Of a stretch of DNA of 64,000 bases, positions 13,196-24,652 are shown piece by piece. A program made the translations under genes and the position numbers. Position 1 is the stretch's first letter, and each line of letters begins with the position of its first letter. Source of the stretch: Thozetella sp. PMI_491 (lineage: Eukaryota; Ascomycota; Sordariomycetes; Chaetosphaeriales; Chaetosphaeriaceae); assembly GCA_021432635.1 (NCBI GenBank), contig MU270060.1:124001-188000 (forward strand). Reading direction: 5' to 3'. The notes under the pieces were generated by a model, which searched no databases, was not told where the DNA came from, and was given only the letters and a program-made list of their open reading frames with translations.

Positions 13196-14659
13196 CTATG
13201 CGGCGTTCTTCCTTCTCCTCAACTTCAAATGATCAAGTCTGTGCTCGTTGAGTTGGCTTAGAACTGGTTCCCGACCCACTATAACATATTTGAGCTCGGG
13301 GATCTTGAACGTTCGCTGACTCTCCGCCTGCTTTCTCTCCGCCACAATCTTGGTGATTTCTCTCATCTCACACGCCTTTTGAAAGGTGAAGAACTGCTTC
13401 CAACGTATGATGTCGAACTCTGGGTCGCTCTCTGGGACGGGAATGCGATACCAGGAGCGCGGGTTGTCGATCCAGTCTATGTTCTTAGCCCTGCTCTGGT
13501 CATCCGGCAAAAGCCAGTATCCTCGACATGAACATTCGCAGTTCATATGGGCATTCGCCCACATCCACGGCCCCTTTACACCCGTATCTGCGCGGCAATC
13601 CTCCGTAAACCTTCTCCATTTATTCGTTGCGGTCGCACGTTCAGCCCGCCCCCTTCCCCATGTCCAGCTAGGGAGGCTCATGTCAATCCGTTCCCGCTCA
13701 AGATCTCGATATACTACGAAAAGATTCTCCAAGTTACCACACAGTTCTATGGCATTTACAAACTCCTCTGAACTCACACGTACATCGAGTGCGAGATACC
13801 TGACCCTCCTGAGTGCCTCAGGCATGAACTGGCCGATATTAAGATCGGTGCCGTCCAATAGATTAGACGTAAGGTACGTAGGGGGGAAGATAGAAGGGGT
13901 TATATCGGCGTAGCCCGGCTTCCTCAGGTACAGCCAGTCGCATTTGAAGTTGAACCACGTCCGTGGCCCGTAGGTCCGAGTTGGGAAGGCTAGTTCGTAA
14001 CCGATCTCCATGAGTGTCGCCCGAGACTCTGCGCAAACGTGAAGCAAGGCTGGTATCGGTGCCTTGCTGTGCAAGAAGCTCCGGCGCAAGAGTTGCCACG
14101 CAAGCTCTGGCTGGTCAACAAGCCAAGTAAGGGGCATGTTGTTCGATCTCGCGTCGCTCAGCTCAGTATCCCGCTCAGGTTGATTGTTTTGGGAGGTAGT
14201 TGTGAATCCGTAGGCATCGAGAGACATTTGTCTTTTCTGTCCTGGATGAAATTGTCTCATAACCCGGCCCCAATGACGTTGGAAATGTGATAAGGACGGA
14301 TGTAGCTCGGCGTTCCAGAACCAGGGTCTCTCCACGAACCGATCATACCCTGCCTCAAATTCTTCTTCTTGCCATTCGCAGCCACTGTGTAGATCGTAAA
14401 ATGATTTCTTTGCCGCTTCAGAACCAGAAACTGTTACATCTCCGTCGGCATCCTCCTCCCAGTCCTCTGGATATGATAGAGTCTCGGATGGACACAGATG
14501 TTCCTCCACATGAACTATGCGAGGCGGCGTGGCTAGAATGTAGATTTCGCGGCGGAGCTCGGGAGGAAGCGATATAAAATGGCGAAATCCTGCGGCGGCG
14601 CAACTGTTGGCACTCGCTTGCGGGCAAGGCTGGCCGTCGCGGAAGTTGATGGAGCTCAT
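13196..14659 (-). CDS. 2EXR domain-containing protein
   Basis: Single-exon gene, 487 residues. The frame is open further upstream, but the first ATG is at 14659 (MSSINF), so that start was chosen. Residues about 25-55 contain FRHFISLPPELRREIYILA, the F-box-like opening of the fungal 2EXR family, followed by PPRIVHV. Around the middle, PALLHVCAESRATLMEIGY and a WFNFKCDWLYL stretch form the second conserved part of that family (a call for past resident helix plus an aromatic strand). No catalytic residues are expected. The family is abundant and lineage-expanded in filamentous fungi; its molecular role is unknown. It lies tail to tail with the PKS, and I see no reason to place it in the cluster. 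Confidence 0.85.
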   Translation of the reverse strand: MSSINFRDGQPCPQASANSCAAAGFRHFISLPPELRREIYILATPPRIVHVEEHLCPSETLSYPEDWEEDADGDVTVSGSEAAKKSFYDLHSGCEWQEEEFEAGYDRFVERPWFWNAELHPSLSHFQRHWGRVMRQFHPGQKRQMSLDAYGFTTTSQNNQPERDTELSDARSNNMPLTWLVDQPELAWQLLRRSFLHSKAPIPALLHVCAESRATLMEIGYELAFPTRTYGPRTWFNFKCDWLYLRKPGYADITPSIFPPTYLTSNLLDGTDLNIGQFMPEALRRVRYLALDVRVSSEEFVNAIELCGNLENLFVVYRDLERERIDMSLPSWTWGRGRAERATATNKWRRFTEDCRADTGVKGPWMWANAHMNCECSCRGYWLLPDDQSRAKNIDWIDNPRSWYRIPVPESDPEFDIIRWKQFFTFQKACEMREITKIVAERKQAESQRTFKIPELKYVIVGREPVLSQLNEHRLDHLKLRRRKNAA

Positions 14660-15291
14660 TCTCGCCAACGGATCGCGGCGAAGCAGTAGGCAGCCAGCGG
14701 GGCACAAAGGCGGGGAACGTCAGCAGGTACAGTACAGAAAATCAGCAAGCCGTTACATGACTAGGCAAGGATGTCGAGGTTTCGGCAGGATAGCCAGGAT
14801 CGGATTTAGCAGAGGCGAGGCGATGGAAGGGCAACTCAATAATGAGAGGCCTGGGTGTGCGCGGAAAGGCCCCTGTTTTGGCAAGGCAGCAAAGAAGTCC
14901 TGTTGGCCTGGATTTGGCCACGGTCGTTTCCTCGCAAAGCGTACCAGGGTTGTGAGGTTTCAATTGGCTGACCGGTTCCAGCGAAGGAAGGTGACTGTGG
15001 TCTTTTCTAAGAGGAAAAAAGACCGACGCCGTGATAAGGCATAGGGGACTTCGCCTGACAGAAATATGTATCAGGTAATTAATGAGAGGCGTGAAATGCT
15101 ACTGGCAGCTTTTAGCGGAAGAATAACCCCGAAAGCCGGCCGTTGTTGAAGTACCCAAAGCTAGTATTAATATGCTCCAAGATAGCTACATATCACGTGG
15201 TAAGATGCACATCTATGTCCCCTTCACTTCAGCATGTTCTCTAGGGTACATGTTATGTAGCCACGTTTTATTTCCCTCGAAGCAAAGTTAT
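14660..15291. other. Intergenic, no gene seen
   Basis: About 630 bases upstream of the 2EXR gene and downstream of the AAA+ gene. A 145-codon basic plus-strand frame overlaps the 2EXR gene start and looks like a shadow frame. Confidence 0.4.
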
Positions 15292-18121
15292 CTACTTGGC
15301 TTCTCTGTTCACCCTCTGCATGGTGGTGTACTCCCTCAGCTGCTCCTGGAACGTTCGCGTCATCTCACAGAGCAACTTCAAGTGTTTCTGGGTCAGGCGG
15401 CCGTCGGCGCCGAGCTTTTTGGACTCAAGTTCGTTCTGGGCTGCGGCAAGCGCCCCGGCAACGACGTTGCGGATCTGACGGCCATTGAACCGGTAGCTGC
15501 TTCCCATTATCTCAATGAAGCTGTCTATGGCGGCACGGTCGCTGATGGATGCTTTGTCGATTCGATCGAGGAAATATTTGAAGATCCTGTGCACCTGCTC
15601 TTCGTTCAGGTCACTGTAGTGCACGGCCAGGTGGATACGCGAGATAACAGCGATGTCGATGGCCTTGACTCGGTTGGTCGTGAGAATCAAGATGCCCTTA
15701 TAATATTCTAGCACTCGCAGCAGCACTGAAACAAGCGCGTTGCGAGTCTCGGTTGATGTGGCGTCCCGCGTTTCCAGGAACACATCCGCCTCATCCATCA
15801 GCAGGATTGCCTTCCACCGGGTGGCCAAGTCGAAGTGCGCGAGCAAGTTTCGCTCTGCGTTGGTGGCGTTGAGGCCGACTTCAGCCACGCTAACAACATA
15901 CAGCGGCCTTCCTGTTGCCTCGGCGATAGTCTCAGCTGTAAGCTAAAGATGTAGGTTTAGTATATTGGGCTAAGTCAATTCACAGGAGCGTGATATCCAG
16001 AAGGAGCCTCACCGTCTTTCCCACTCCGGGCCCGCCATGGAGGAGTAGCACGAGCCCTTTCCCTTTGTTATGGACCACGTCTTCGATTTGAGCACCTTGT
16101 CTCTCTTGGTGAGCCGCCACAAGAGCCCATATGAGCTGCTTGGATTCTGGATTCAACTGCAAGTCCTCCTCGAATTTCTTCCGGCTTTTCTGGATAGGGT
16201 CAGCCGCCACGCTCACGCGAAACTGGCCCCAAACCTTCTCCTTTGTGGCGTAGCCAAGGAATCGTGGGGGAAGCAGCAGACTGGGATCTTCAAGACCGTT
16301 TTCCTTGTTGGCTCCTGAATGAGTAAACAACTTCTTCCACTGCCGCTCTTCCTCCTCGGTAGATCTGGAGAACATAAGATCCCAGTCACTTAGCGGTTGA
16401 TATCCGTGAGCTGAATAATTAGTTGCCGTAGATAGATCATTGACAGGGGCTTACCTACTGTCGATAAATTTCTCTGCGTCAACAATAATCTGTCCTTGAA
16501 TCTATAAGACGCATTTGTCAGCGTCGCGTGATTAAAGATATGTTGTGGAACTAAGGGCTATTCTCAACTTACAAAAGCAAGTTTGGCTTTATTAGAGCCC
16601 GCGTCGCCTATAGGAGATGGCGATGGAAGCTGTCAGAAGTAGTTAGGCTCGTCATCTTACGAGTAGTGGGGGAGTTGTGCGTACGTCGGAGCTGTCGTCG
16701 TCTGATACGACACTTCTTTTGCATTCGTAGGCCACCCCCTCATAGTCGAAAAGCCTGCCAGTGCCTCCATGGTTGTATAGGGTAGCGTTTAGATACCGTT
16801 TATTGCGCTCTTGAAGAGTATCATAGAGCCCCGAAGGGTCAGGGTGGTATTTCACGGGATAGATGGGGAGTTCCGTTATTAGTTTCGTTCCCACGAAGTA
16901 TGTGAAGACAGTCTGATAATAGGATTTTGTCATGGTCTTGCCATTCCAATCCCAACACCAAACTACCATTCTCACCTCAGTAGATCTTACATTCGGTCTT
17001 ACTCTTGCCGCCATACCATAGAACGGCGCCGGGGTTTGCAGTGGGCTCGTGCTCACTTGAAGTATCTGAGGCTCGCCGAGAAAAGGAGCTGCCACAACTT
17101 TGGTCCCGGGTTTGAATTCTGTCCAGAGATACTCCCAAGTGGTAATCTTGGCTCTGGCGTTGATATCTCGCGTTTTGAAGTAATTTTCGAGCTCCGGGGC
17201 GAGTTCCACGCGCCTTAGTAAGTGGACTAGGTCTTTCGTTAATTGGCTCTGAGAATCCTGCTTTGCCCTATCCTGAAGCTGATCCCAGTTATGGACCTAC
17301 TTTTGTCAGCACATCCCATAAACTGAGTCTCGGGTAGGAGGTTGGGGTGCGCAGCGTACGATCGGTGTGAATGGCTGCCTCATCACGAGCAAATCCCCCG
17401 AGAAGTTGATTCCCGGATACGGGTGGATGATGGAGTGTAGTAGCTGGATCAAGTCCGGGTCCTCGATATCCAGCTGGCTCTCAACCACATCTCCCAGGCG
17501 TTCTGGGTGGATTCTACGGAAAGTGAAGGCAATATTCTTGCTTCTTGGCTTCTGTTCGACAATCTCGGCGACCTCCTCATCCCTGTGCTGTCCGGCTTTC
17601 CTATCCCAGAGCCGGACAATGTTCCGGTAGCGACCTCTATTCTGGATGGCACTCTTGTGCCCCTCGAAGCTTTGCAAAGGATGAAGCGGCAGTTGTGGTA
17701 GTGCAATCGCACTAGGTGACTCGACGCCCAGTGGTGGTGCAATCGCACTGGGTGACTCGGCATCAAGTGGTAGTGCAATTGCACTGGGTGACTTGGCACT
17801 AAGTGGTAGTGTAACTAGAGCTTCGAGGTGCTGACTTAGGTGCTGGAGAACAGCTAGGTAGCGTTCGTGCACACTGGGTATCTGTACCTCATCCGGCCCT
17901 AGCTCGTCCATTTCATGGTTTTTGTCTCGCGGCTTCTCAGCATTGATGGGTAGCGCTGTCAAGATAGATGATTCATCACCATAAAGATAAGGTGCTGGCC
18001 AAAGCCATTGCCACATCACTGACCATGACGAGAGCGCTGAATTGAACATTCTGCGGTCTGAAGGGCGACTTGGCGCAATTGAACAAACTACAACCGAAAC
18101 CAGGCAGTGGGGATATTTCAT
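15292..18121 (-). CDS. AAA+ ATPase with DUF7025-type middle domain
   Basis: About 848 residues in six exons: 18121-17360, 17296-16661, 16629-16573, 16501-16459, 16410-16013, 15942-15292. The phases agree throughout, but the third exon is only 57 nt and the intron before it only 31 nt, so that junction is the weakest. The N-terminus is charged and carries three 12-residue repeats of the form LPLxAxSPSAIA. The middle part (roughly 290-460) resembles the DUF7025 domain found before fungal AAA modules. The ATPase has Walker A GGPGVGKT (ending near residue 632), Walker B ILLMDEAD, and sensor 1 LTTNR; RNVVAGAL follows in the lid. The fold implies ATP-driven remodelling of a protein or complex, but the client is unknown. 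The true start could also be a later Met; 18121 is the first ATG in frame. Confidence 0.85.
17697..17815 (-). repeat. 36-bp coding tandem repeat, three copies plus a partial fourth
   Basis: Units start at 17697, 17733 and 17769 and a partial one at 17805. Each 36-bp unit encodes 12 residues ending in SPSAIA, so copy-number change keeps the AAA+ reading frame. Copies differ at several bases. Confidence 0.9.
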
Positions 18122-18626
18122 GCTAATAATGAAGTTCAAGGTGGAGTTGGAGAAAAGGAAAAAAAACTATCGTGACATTATAGGATCTCTAAGCCTCGTG
18201 GCTGTATCGTAACGGCACATCCTTGGTGCCTTGTTTATCTGTAGAGCCGAAAGAAAGCTGGTGCAGCAAAAAGTGTGACTAGGACAGTGGCCGCCTAGCC
18301 CGAATGAAGGTATAATGGCACTCGGCATAAATATCATTGGGCGCGCTGCGGGGTTGTTCAGGGGCTAAACCTGCAGCTGCGCAGCTCAGCCTGCACAGCC
18401 TGCTTCGAAGGAGGTGGGGGCCGGGGCCGTTTGTTGGATCAGGCCACGCGGCCTCCAGCATTCAAATTCTGTTGCAGCTATTGCCCCGGCATCAATGAAC
18501 GTGAGCTTTGTATCTACTCTTCATTGGCAGCAGACGTACACCTAGCGCGCTCGCTGCCTGCTATTCTTAAACCCTAACAATGTCGATGGCCCAGCATGTT
18601 TCAATGCCAGACAGTCAACATGAGCT
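18122..18626. promoter_or_regulatory. Divergent promoter region between AAA+ and DUF7708 genes
   Basis: About 500 bases between two divergent genes. An ATG at 18580 in a good context opens a short peptide that could be an alternative first exon of the DUF7708 gene. Confidence 0.4.
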
Positions 18627-20519
18627 ATGGCCAAAAAAGTTCGAAGCTCAGCATTCTCGGTCTTCGTCGTAGCGACTGCTAACATTCACCCAAGTCACTA
18701 TCTAAAAGACGAGAAAACTATCAGAGAAGAGCATGAGTCTTTCAAGCGGAGATTAAAGCGATATCTTCCAAAAGATCAGAATGGTGTACGGATAGCCTCC
18801 AGCAATGGCGAGCTTCGCGAGCAAATAAATTATATCAAGAGATCACCACAGGATCAAGCTTCTAGTGAGTTAATGAATGCACAAGCTTCGCACGAGCTGT
18901 ACACCAAAAAACGCCTGAAAGGGCCCAAGAGATTTGGTCGGCAAGCACAAGAATGGATCACCATCCTTGCCGAATTTACAGAAATGTTCTCGGAAATCCT
19001 CGAAGGTATCGCGCAAATGGGCGGAATTTATGGTCAAATCGGTTACCAGACACTATCTATCCTATTTTGGGTGAGTCCTGCTGTTCTAAATAACCCGCCG
19101 TATGCTGATTGGCGCCAAGGTCGTCGGAAACAAAAGCAAAAATGACAAGAAGTTGCTTGAGCTTCTTGCTCAGTTTCGTAGCTCGATTCCGCGTTTGGGA
19201 ACCCTAGGAGATATCTATCCTGAGATCCAATCTCAGTTAACCACCGCCTATGGCAGACTGGTTGAGTTTTCGCGTGCCGTGGCCGAGTATTTTGCAAGTT
19301 TCCCTGGTAAGTGGTTCTAATGAAGCTCAGAAGCATTACAACCCAGTATTAACTGCCGATTTCAGTAAGGGTGTTGGTGGCTATAACCAATAGCAAAAGA
19401 ATAGTTGATATGGCCGCAGAAGTGGATAAGAGCGTCGCCGATATAAACAGAGAGTGCATGGTACGCTTACACGAAAGGTTGCAGAGATCGATGCACCAAA
19501 TTGGCGATATCGCTAGAGAGAACGACGAAATGAAGAATCTACTACAAAGAATGGACGCAGAAAATCATGATAGAAGCATTAAAGGATTCAAAAAGCTACT
19601 TCTGGTAAGTGTACATACCCTCAGACCCTATATTATTCGGTGGTTCTCCTCTAACAATGCTCAATAGGGCAACACTTTCCCTCAAGGTACAAGTTTGGAA
19701 AAAGCTCGGCACACTTTAGAGGCAGTATTTCCGAATTCCAGTCACTACAACCCACGAGACCCCTACTCCGCGTTTAACCAAATGAGCCCCTCTCAGCTGG
19801 CTCGCAAGCCGGCGCTTCAGCAATGGCTCGACGCCGAGGTATCGAGCATATTTTTCCTTGGCGGAAAGACGCAGTACCATGGAAGACGACTGACTGGTAC
19901 AACGCATTGCTGGCTATCTCCGGCTGCAATACATGTGGCCGAGAGTCTTCGGAAAGCGGGAAAGAAGGTGGCATTCTACTCCTCACTGCCGGATCTGTCC
20001 ACCACAAACACTACTGGTGATGAGGCAAAGTGTCTCATTTCATCCATTATTTGGGATATCATTCAGTGGAACTCTCAAATACTACGCAGCGTAGAAGACC
20101 AGCTCCGGGACCAGCTTGAGGCGAGTGACGAAACAGAGAAAGCGGCACTTTCTGCTCTCTTTAATATCTTGATTGTGCTACTCCTCGAGCGAAAAGGCAC
20201 TGACGACATATATGTGATCCTAGACAGAGTAGATTACTGTGATAATTTGCATCGTTTCATGGATGAATGGGTCAGGGTGGCTAGATCTGTGTCCGCGGCC
20301 AACTTTAATATCAAGATTTTGGCTGTATCGGAGACCTCAGGTGGTCGAGGAGATTGGAAATCGGAATTCTTGCCAGACGAGAAAGTCTCACAAATTAACA
20401 CATGGAATATCTCGAATTGGGATCAGGAGGCTGTTTCGTCAGAAAACAAGGGATTGCCGAGACATCTCACATGGGGAGACACTGATGCGAGTCAGGTTTT
20501 ACTCAGAACCGAGGGGTAA
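18627..20519 (+). CDS. DUF7708-type protein with degenerate NTPase module
   Basis: 573 residues in four exons (18627-19070, 19120-19306, 19366-19604, 19668-20519); phases agree. Residues about 85-160 (RFGRQAQEWITILAEF and on) match the helical DUF7708 domain that precedes NACHT or related modules in fungal STAND proteins. A coiled, charged stretch follows (VDKSVADINRECMVRLHERL). The C-terminal part reads QQWLDAEVSSIFFLGGKT, where the NTPase P-loop would lie, but it has only GGKT rather than a full GxxxxGKS/T; VILDRVD could stand for Walker B. It ends without ankyrin, WD40 or TPR repeats. An alternative start at 18580 would give MSMAQHVSMPDSQ and splice through a 35-nt intron. The role is unknown; relatives are linked to NLR-like proteins. 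Confidence 0.7.
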
Positions 20520-22191
20520 AATAGCCGCAACTCAGACCACCAAACACAACTTTATTGGAAGATATGGTGACAGTAAATGGAACCGGCTGTGTATTTTCCT
20601 TCCTAGTCATAACTTTACGGGAGAGCATGTACTGTAAAGTGAAGAAGCATAGCTAAGTTTGCATCTTCAATGGGGAAGCTTGTCTATAACTTAAACTTTG
20701 GTTTTCTATTATAAGCAGCCAACTCAGCCGATACCATAACTACCTAGCTATCTAATTATCCTAGCTTTAACTACTCTTACTTTGTGAGAATTTGGTCTTC
20801 ACCCAGCAAGCTCCACCTCGAGTACAGACCTTGGAAAACAGTGGAGCTGTATTTCTCACATTAGCCTTGCTGACCCCTATATCCAACTACACTCGTAGCT
20901 ACATCGCAGATATAACCACCATAAGCCGTTATAATGCCACTCTTACCACCTAATGGGATCTTCTTCTTCCCTCTTGGGGTTTAGTGATATTCTATCGCTC
21001 TTGGCTAAGACACACCACCACGTCTTGTGCTGTTTGCAGTTAAACACACACCGCCTCGCCACTGTGGAATCCGATTGGGTTAATCTAAAAGGGCCTCGAG
21101 CTCCTAGTTGTTCAAAATGGGATGATGGCACGCATATATCTGTACATCCATTTGTGTATCTACAGCGAGAAATCGAAGAGCGCGAGTTTGGTAACCTATC
21201 TCTCGTAAACTATACAAAAACTAAACACGATGGACCCAGTGGACATCGATTGCTCCGGTAGCGTAGGTCCATGCGAAATATACTTGTACATAGGTGCCAT
21301 CAGCGTGTCGCCTCACAAACCAAAGGAGCCACGTGATCTGGCTTCCGAGCAACAGGGATTGGTGACTCGCTCGACCGTCATCTGACCGGGTTCAAATATA
21401 TGAACCTTCGGATCAATCATCGGATTTTAGCCCACCTTAGGAGATAGTTGAGCTGTGGAGATAACTCTCATTGGCAGTGATAACCCAGTACCTCTATATA
21501 TCGCCCTGCTGGTTGAAGGTTGGCACCTACTCTTGGAATTCTCAATAGGAAGCACGAACGGATGTGTGTGTTAATATTTGATGTCAGCTTCTATTGACTT
21601 GCCAAGAGTTTACCGTCATTATTTAAATGCAGCCTGTCTGGGGAAAACTTCCCCAACAGGTACAACGGTGTAACGTAATCCACAAGCTAGCATCGCACCC
21701 CTTGGCACACTTTTGAGATAGCTATTTTAATAAAAAACTATTTTAAAAAATATAGAAAAATTCAAGGAGATAAAATACTATATAAAATATTCTTAAATCA
21801 AGTTTAAGATATTTTACTTTTAGAGCTATAGCTACGGACGCGATGCTAATATCGGGCGGCCGCTCACTGGTGGATTACGTTAGCCAGTAGATTGTGGATT
21901 ACGCAGTTAACCCGGTTGCGGTAACTTAATGTAACCATCAAAGCGCTTGGCGTTTTCTGGTCTCACTACCTCCGAATCCAGACTTGGATAGTCTGGCCAG
22001 TGAGACACAGATATAAGCCGCGGCCTGTTCGACCCCTCTCTCGTGGAACACAATGTTCCCATCGACAATTCGTCATATCTATTCTCGGACGGCCCAAGAG
22101 CACTACTGAGCTCCCTTCGCACACATCGGATTTGGTCGGTATTACTCTTCCCAAGTGACGCTTGGATCTGAGAGCAATCAGGAAGCTGAAG
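20520..22191. other. Intergenic with an AT-rich block
   Basis: About 1.7 kb without a supported gene. The stretch 21720-21835 is strongly AT-rich with A and T runs, and a near-repeat of GTGGATTACG follows at about 21867-21905. It may be an old mobile-element scar; nothing identifies it. Confidence 0.4.
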
Positions 22192-23299
22192 ATGCCGCCA
22201 GCAACAACTTCAGCTCAGGGTAAAAAGACTGTGCTAATCACAGGGTAAGATCTCGCACGGGCCACGCTCCACGGAATTGCTTTGCCGTTCTAACCGAGAC
22301 AGCTGTTCACCTGGTGGGATCGGTTACGCCTTGGCCAGAGAGTTTCATGAAAAAGGTGATTCTTACTACTCGTTTTAATGATTCCGTGACCCACGGATCT
22401 AATCTGAAGACTACAGGATTCCATGTTATTGCCACGGCCCGCAAGCTTGAGGTGCTCAAGGAGCTTGCTGACCTTGGTATGAGCACACTCTCACTGGACG
22501 TGACAAAACAGGAAAGCATCGATGCTGCTAAGAAGGAAGCCGATGCTATTACCGGCGGCCAGCTGGATATCCTAGTCAACAATGCGTGAGTCCATTTCTG
22601 TCTTGTATTCAAATTATAGCCCTTCACACATGGAGTTGCTATGGCGATTGTAGCGTCAGCTGACATCATGTTTATTTCTATAGAGGCATGAGCTTTGGGA
22701 TGCCGTTGACAGACGTCACGATGGAGCAATCCCAGGCCCTCTTCGCGAGCAATGTGCTAGGCCCCGTGGCCATGGTCCAGGCCTTCGTGCACTCGTTGAT
22801 CGCCGCGAAGGGCCTCATTATTGTGATAAGCTCCATCTCAGACCGCGCGCCCTTTCCGTTTCGCGGCACATATGCCATGACCAAGGCAGCGATCTCAGCA
22901 TACTGTCGCACGCTCTCTTCTGAACTTCACTACTTTGACGTGAGCGTCATGTGTGTTATTACAGGTTTCGTCGCAACACAAATCGGCCGTCGCGATTCGC
23001 TTCCAGAGTTCCCATCCAACTCGCTCTTCTCTGCTATGTACGAAAGTATTAGCAGTCCTGTAGGACTTCCTAGCATAAGTGCTGAGTCCTACGCAACATC
23101 TGTTGTCAATGAGGCCATGAGGGGGAAGGGATGGGACTTAGGTCCCTTGGGGTGTTGGTTTGGCAGGCGGGAGTGGGTGTGGTTTGGAGGAATGGCTCTG
23201 AAGCTTTGGCTTGCCAGTCTTGCTGGTGAGGGATTCTATAAATGGCTAAGTATGCGTCTGTTCAACTTGAAGACTTTGGCGAAGGGCAAAACAACTTGA
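22192..23299 (+). CDS. Short-chain dehydrogenase/reductase (acyl-DHAP reductase-like)
   Basis: Classical SDR, 296 residues from four exons (22192-22244, 22303-22355, 22417-22585, 22684-23299). Splicing restores the cofactor motif TGCSPGGIG, the arginine-containing turn ATARK that fits NADPH, LDVT, NNAG (formed across an intron), and the catalytic YAMTK with the serine in ISSIS upstream. The CSPGGIG form is common among fungal and yeast 1-acyldihydroxyacetone phosphate reductase-like proteins, which act at lipid droplets and the ER. A hydrophobic C-terminal part (WVWFGGMALKLWL) could attach to a membrane. Exact substrate is not deducible. It stands alone between intergenic stretches. Confidence 0.9.
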
Positions 23300-24652
23300 T
23301 TTTAGTGCTACGCTGAAGTAGGGTATGAATCTACGAAGGTAATGATGTATTTCCAGCTCCTCGAGTGCATTTACAGTGAAACACTAAAACATGGTGTTTA
23401 GGTTCCTAAAAATTGCTGGTAGAGGATTGTCGCTTTAGGCAGCCCAAACACCAGTGCGGTTACAAGTAGCGTAGTGGTACCCTATACACGGCCGTGGGTG
23501 CGGCTGCACCCCCCAACTCCGGGCTTAGGTTCCAGGTGCGGAGCCGTCTGTGGCTATTTCGCCTAGTTAGGTAGGTACATACATACCCAGGTATGTTGGT
23601 AAGATGGCCTAAGGGAAGAATGAAATTGCTGTGAAAGAGGTGTGGTGGTACAACAAAGAAGAGGGGTAGAGGCCGGGAGTAGCCCGAGGTCTTTGATCCT
23701 AATTGAGGTAGTCGCAATATTGGGTCGGATCGCTGCTCCGACAGCTTTGTGTATGCGACCAACAGGTAGAACTTGTAATGGCCAAATACCTCCATCGACG
23801 ACGGGACGTCTCAACTATTTGATAGAATCCAGCATAGAATTTCCCCTAATGCAAATAGCACATAGAATGATCTCGTCTTCCCTAGCCTTGGTGAAGTCAT
23901 ACTGATAACAAGCGATAGCGAAATTAATTCCCAGTTTAAGACCAGCGCGTCACAGCTGAATTACGTCTTCACTATGCCAGTATTACTGTTAGAGCCGTTG
24001 ATCACGTGGCCCTGAAAGCCACTAGATCGCGTGTAAGCCGGACCAAGATGAGGGGGTTGAAAGAAGCAATATAGGTGCTACCCATGTATGTAGCTACACC
24101 GCCAGATAACCAGCAGCTACACCGCTTTGTCTCGTGGGCCAGGGAGGGCCAGTGAGGATATATGGAAGCTTTGGAAGCCTTGTATGGATAGAAAGGATAG
24201 CGATTAGCTTTTCCCAAAAAACCACGATTGCTTTAGATCCTCGCCCCTCCCCTTCACTCCGTTACGATCACGCACCCTGACAATTACAGCCTTAGCTAGA
24301 GTATAAGGTTTTCTTAACGGTTAACATATCTTACCCAACCAAAACTATCTATGATAATATATCTTATTAATCAATATTAACGCTATATAAAAAGTACTAA
24401 AGTATTTCCCTTGTTGGTTTAACCTTCCATGGTAATAAACAGGGTAATAAATAGGGTAAAACTAAAGACCAAGCAAGGCACAAAAACACACTGCAAAACT
24501 GTACTGAACTGGATACTCTGTTGATTGCTTGTCTCACTGCTAGATGTGTGGGCGCTGGGGCGCCGGGGAGCATTTATATAGCTGCTCCCTGGCTGGCTAG
24601 GTGGCTCCCTAGCTAGTTATTAGTGGCTAGCTGACCAGCTGGCCAACTAGAA
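23300..24652. other. Intergenic, no gene seen
   Basis: 1.35 kb without a supported gene. An AT-rich part lies at 24290-24450, and a CTAG-rich imperfect repeat (GGCTGGCTAG, CCCTAGCTAG) lies at 24585-24660 beside the 3' end of the next gene. Confidence 0.4.

Noticed and set aside
14607-15044. 145-codon basic frame
   Set aside because: Overlaps the 2EXR gene in antisense and has no family likeness.
23467-23530. tRNA-like GCGTAGTGGTA stretch
   Set aside because: No acceptor stem pairing and no T-loop GGTTCGA could be found.
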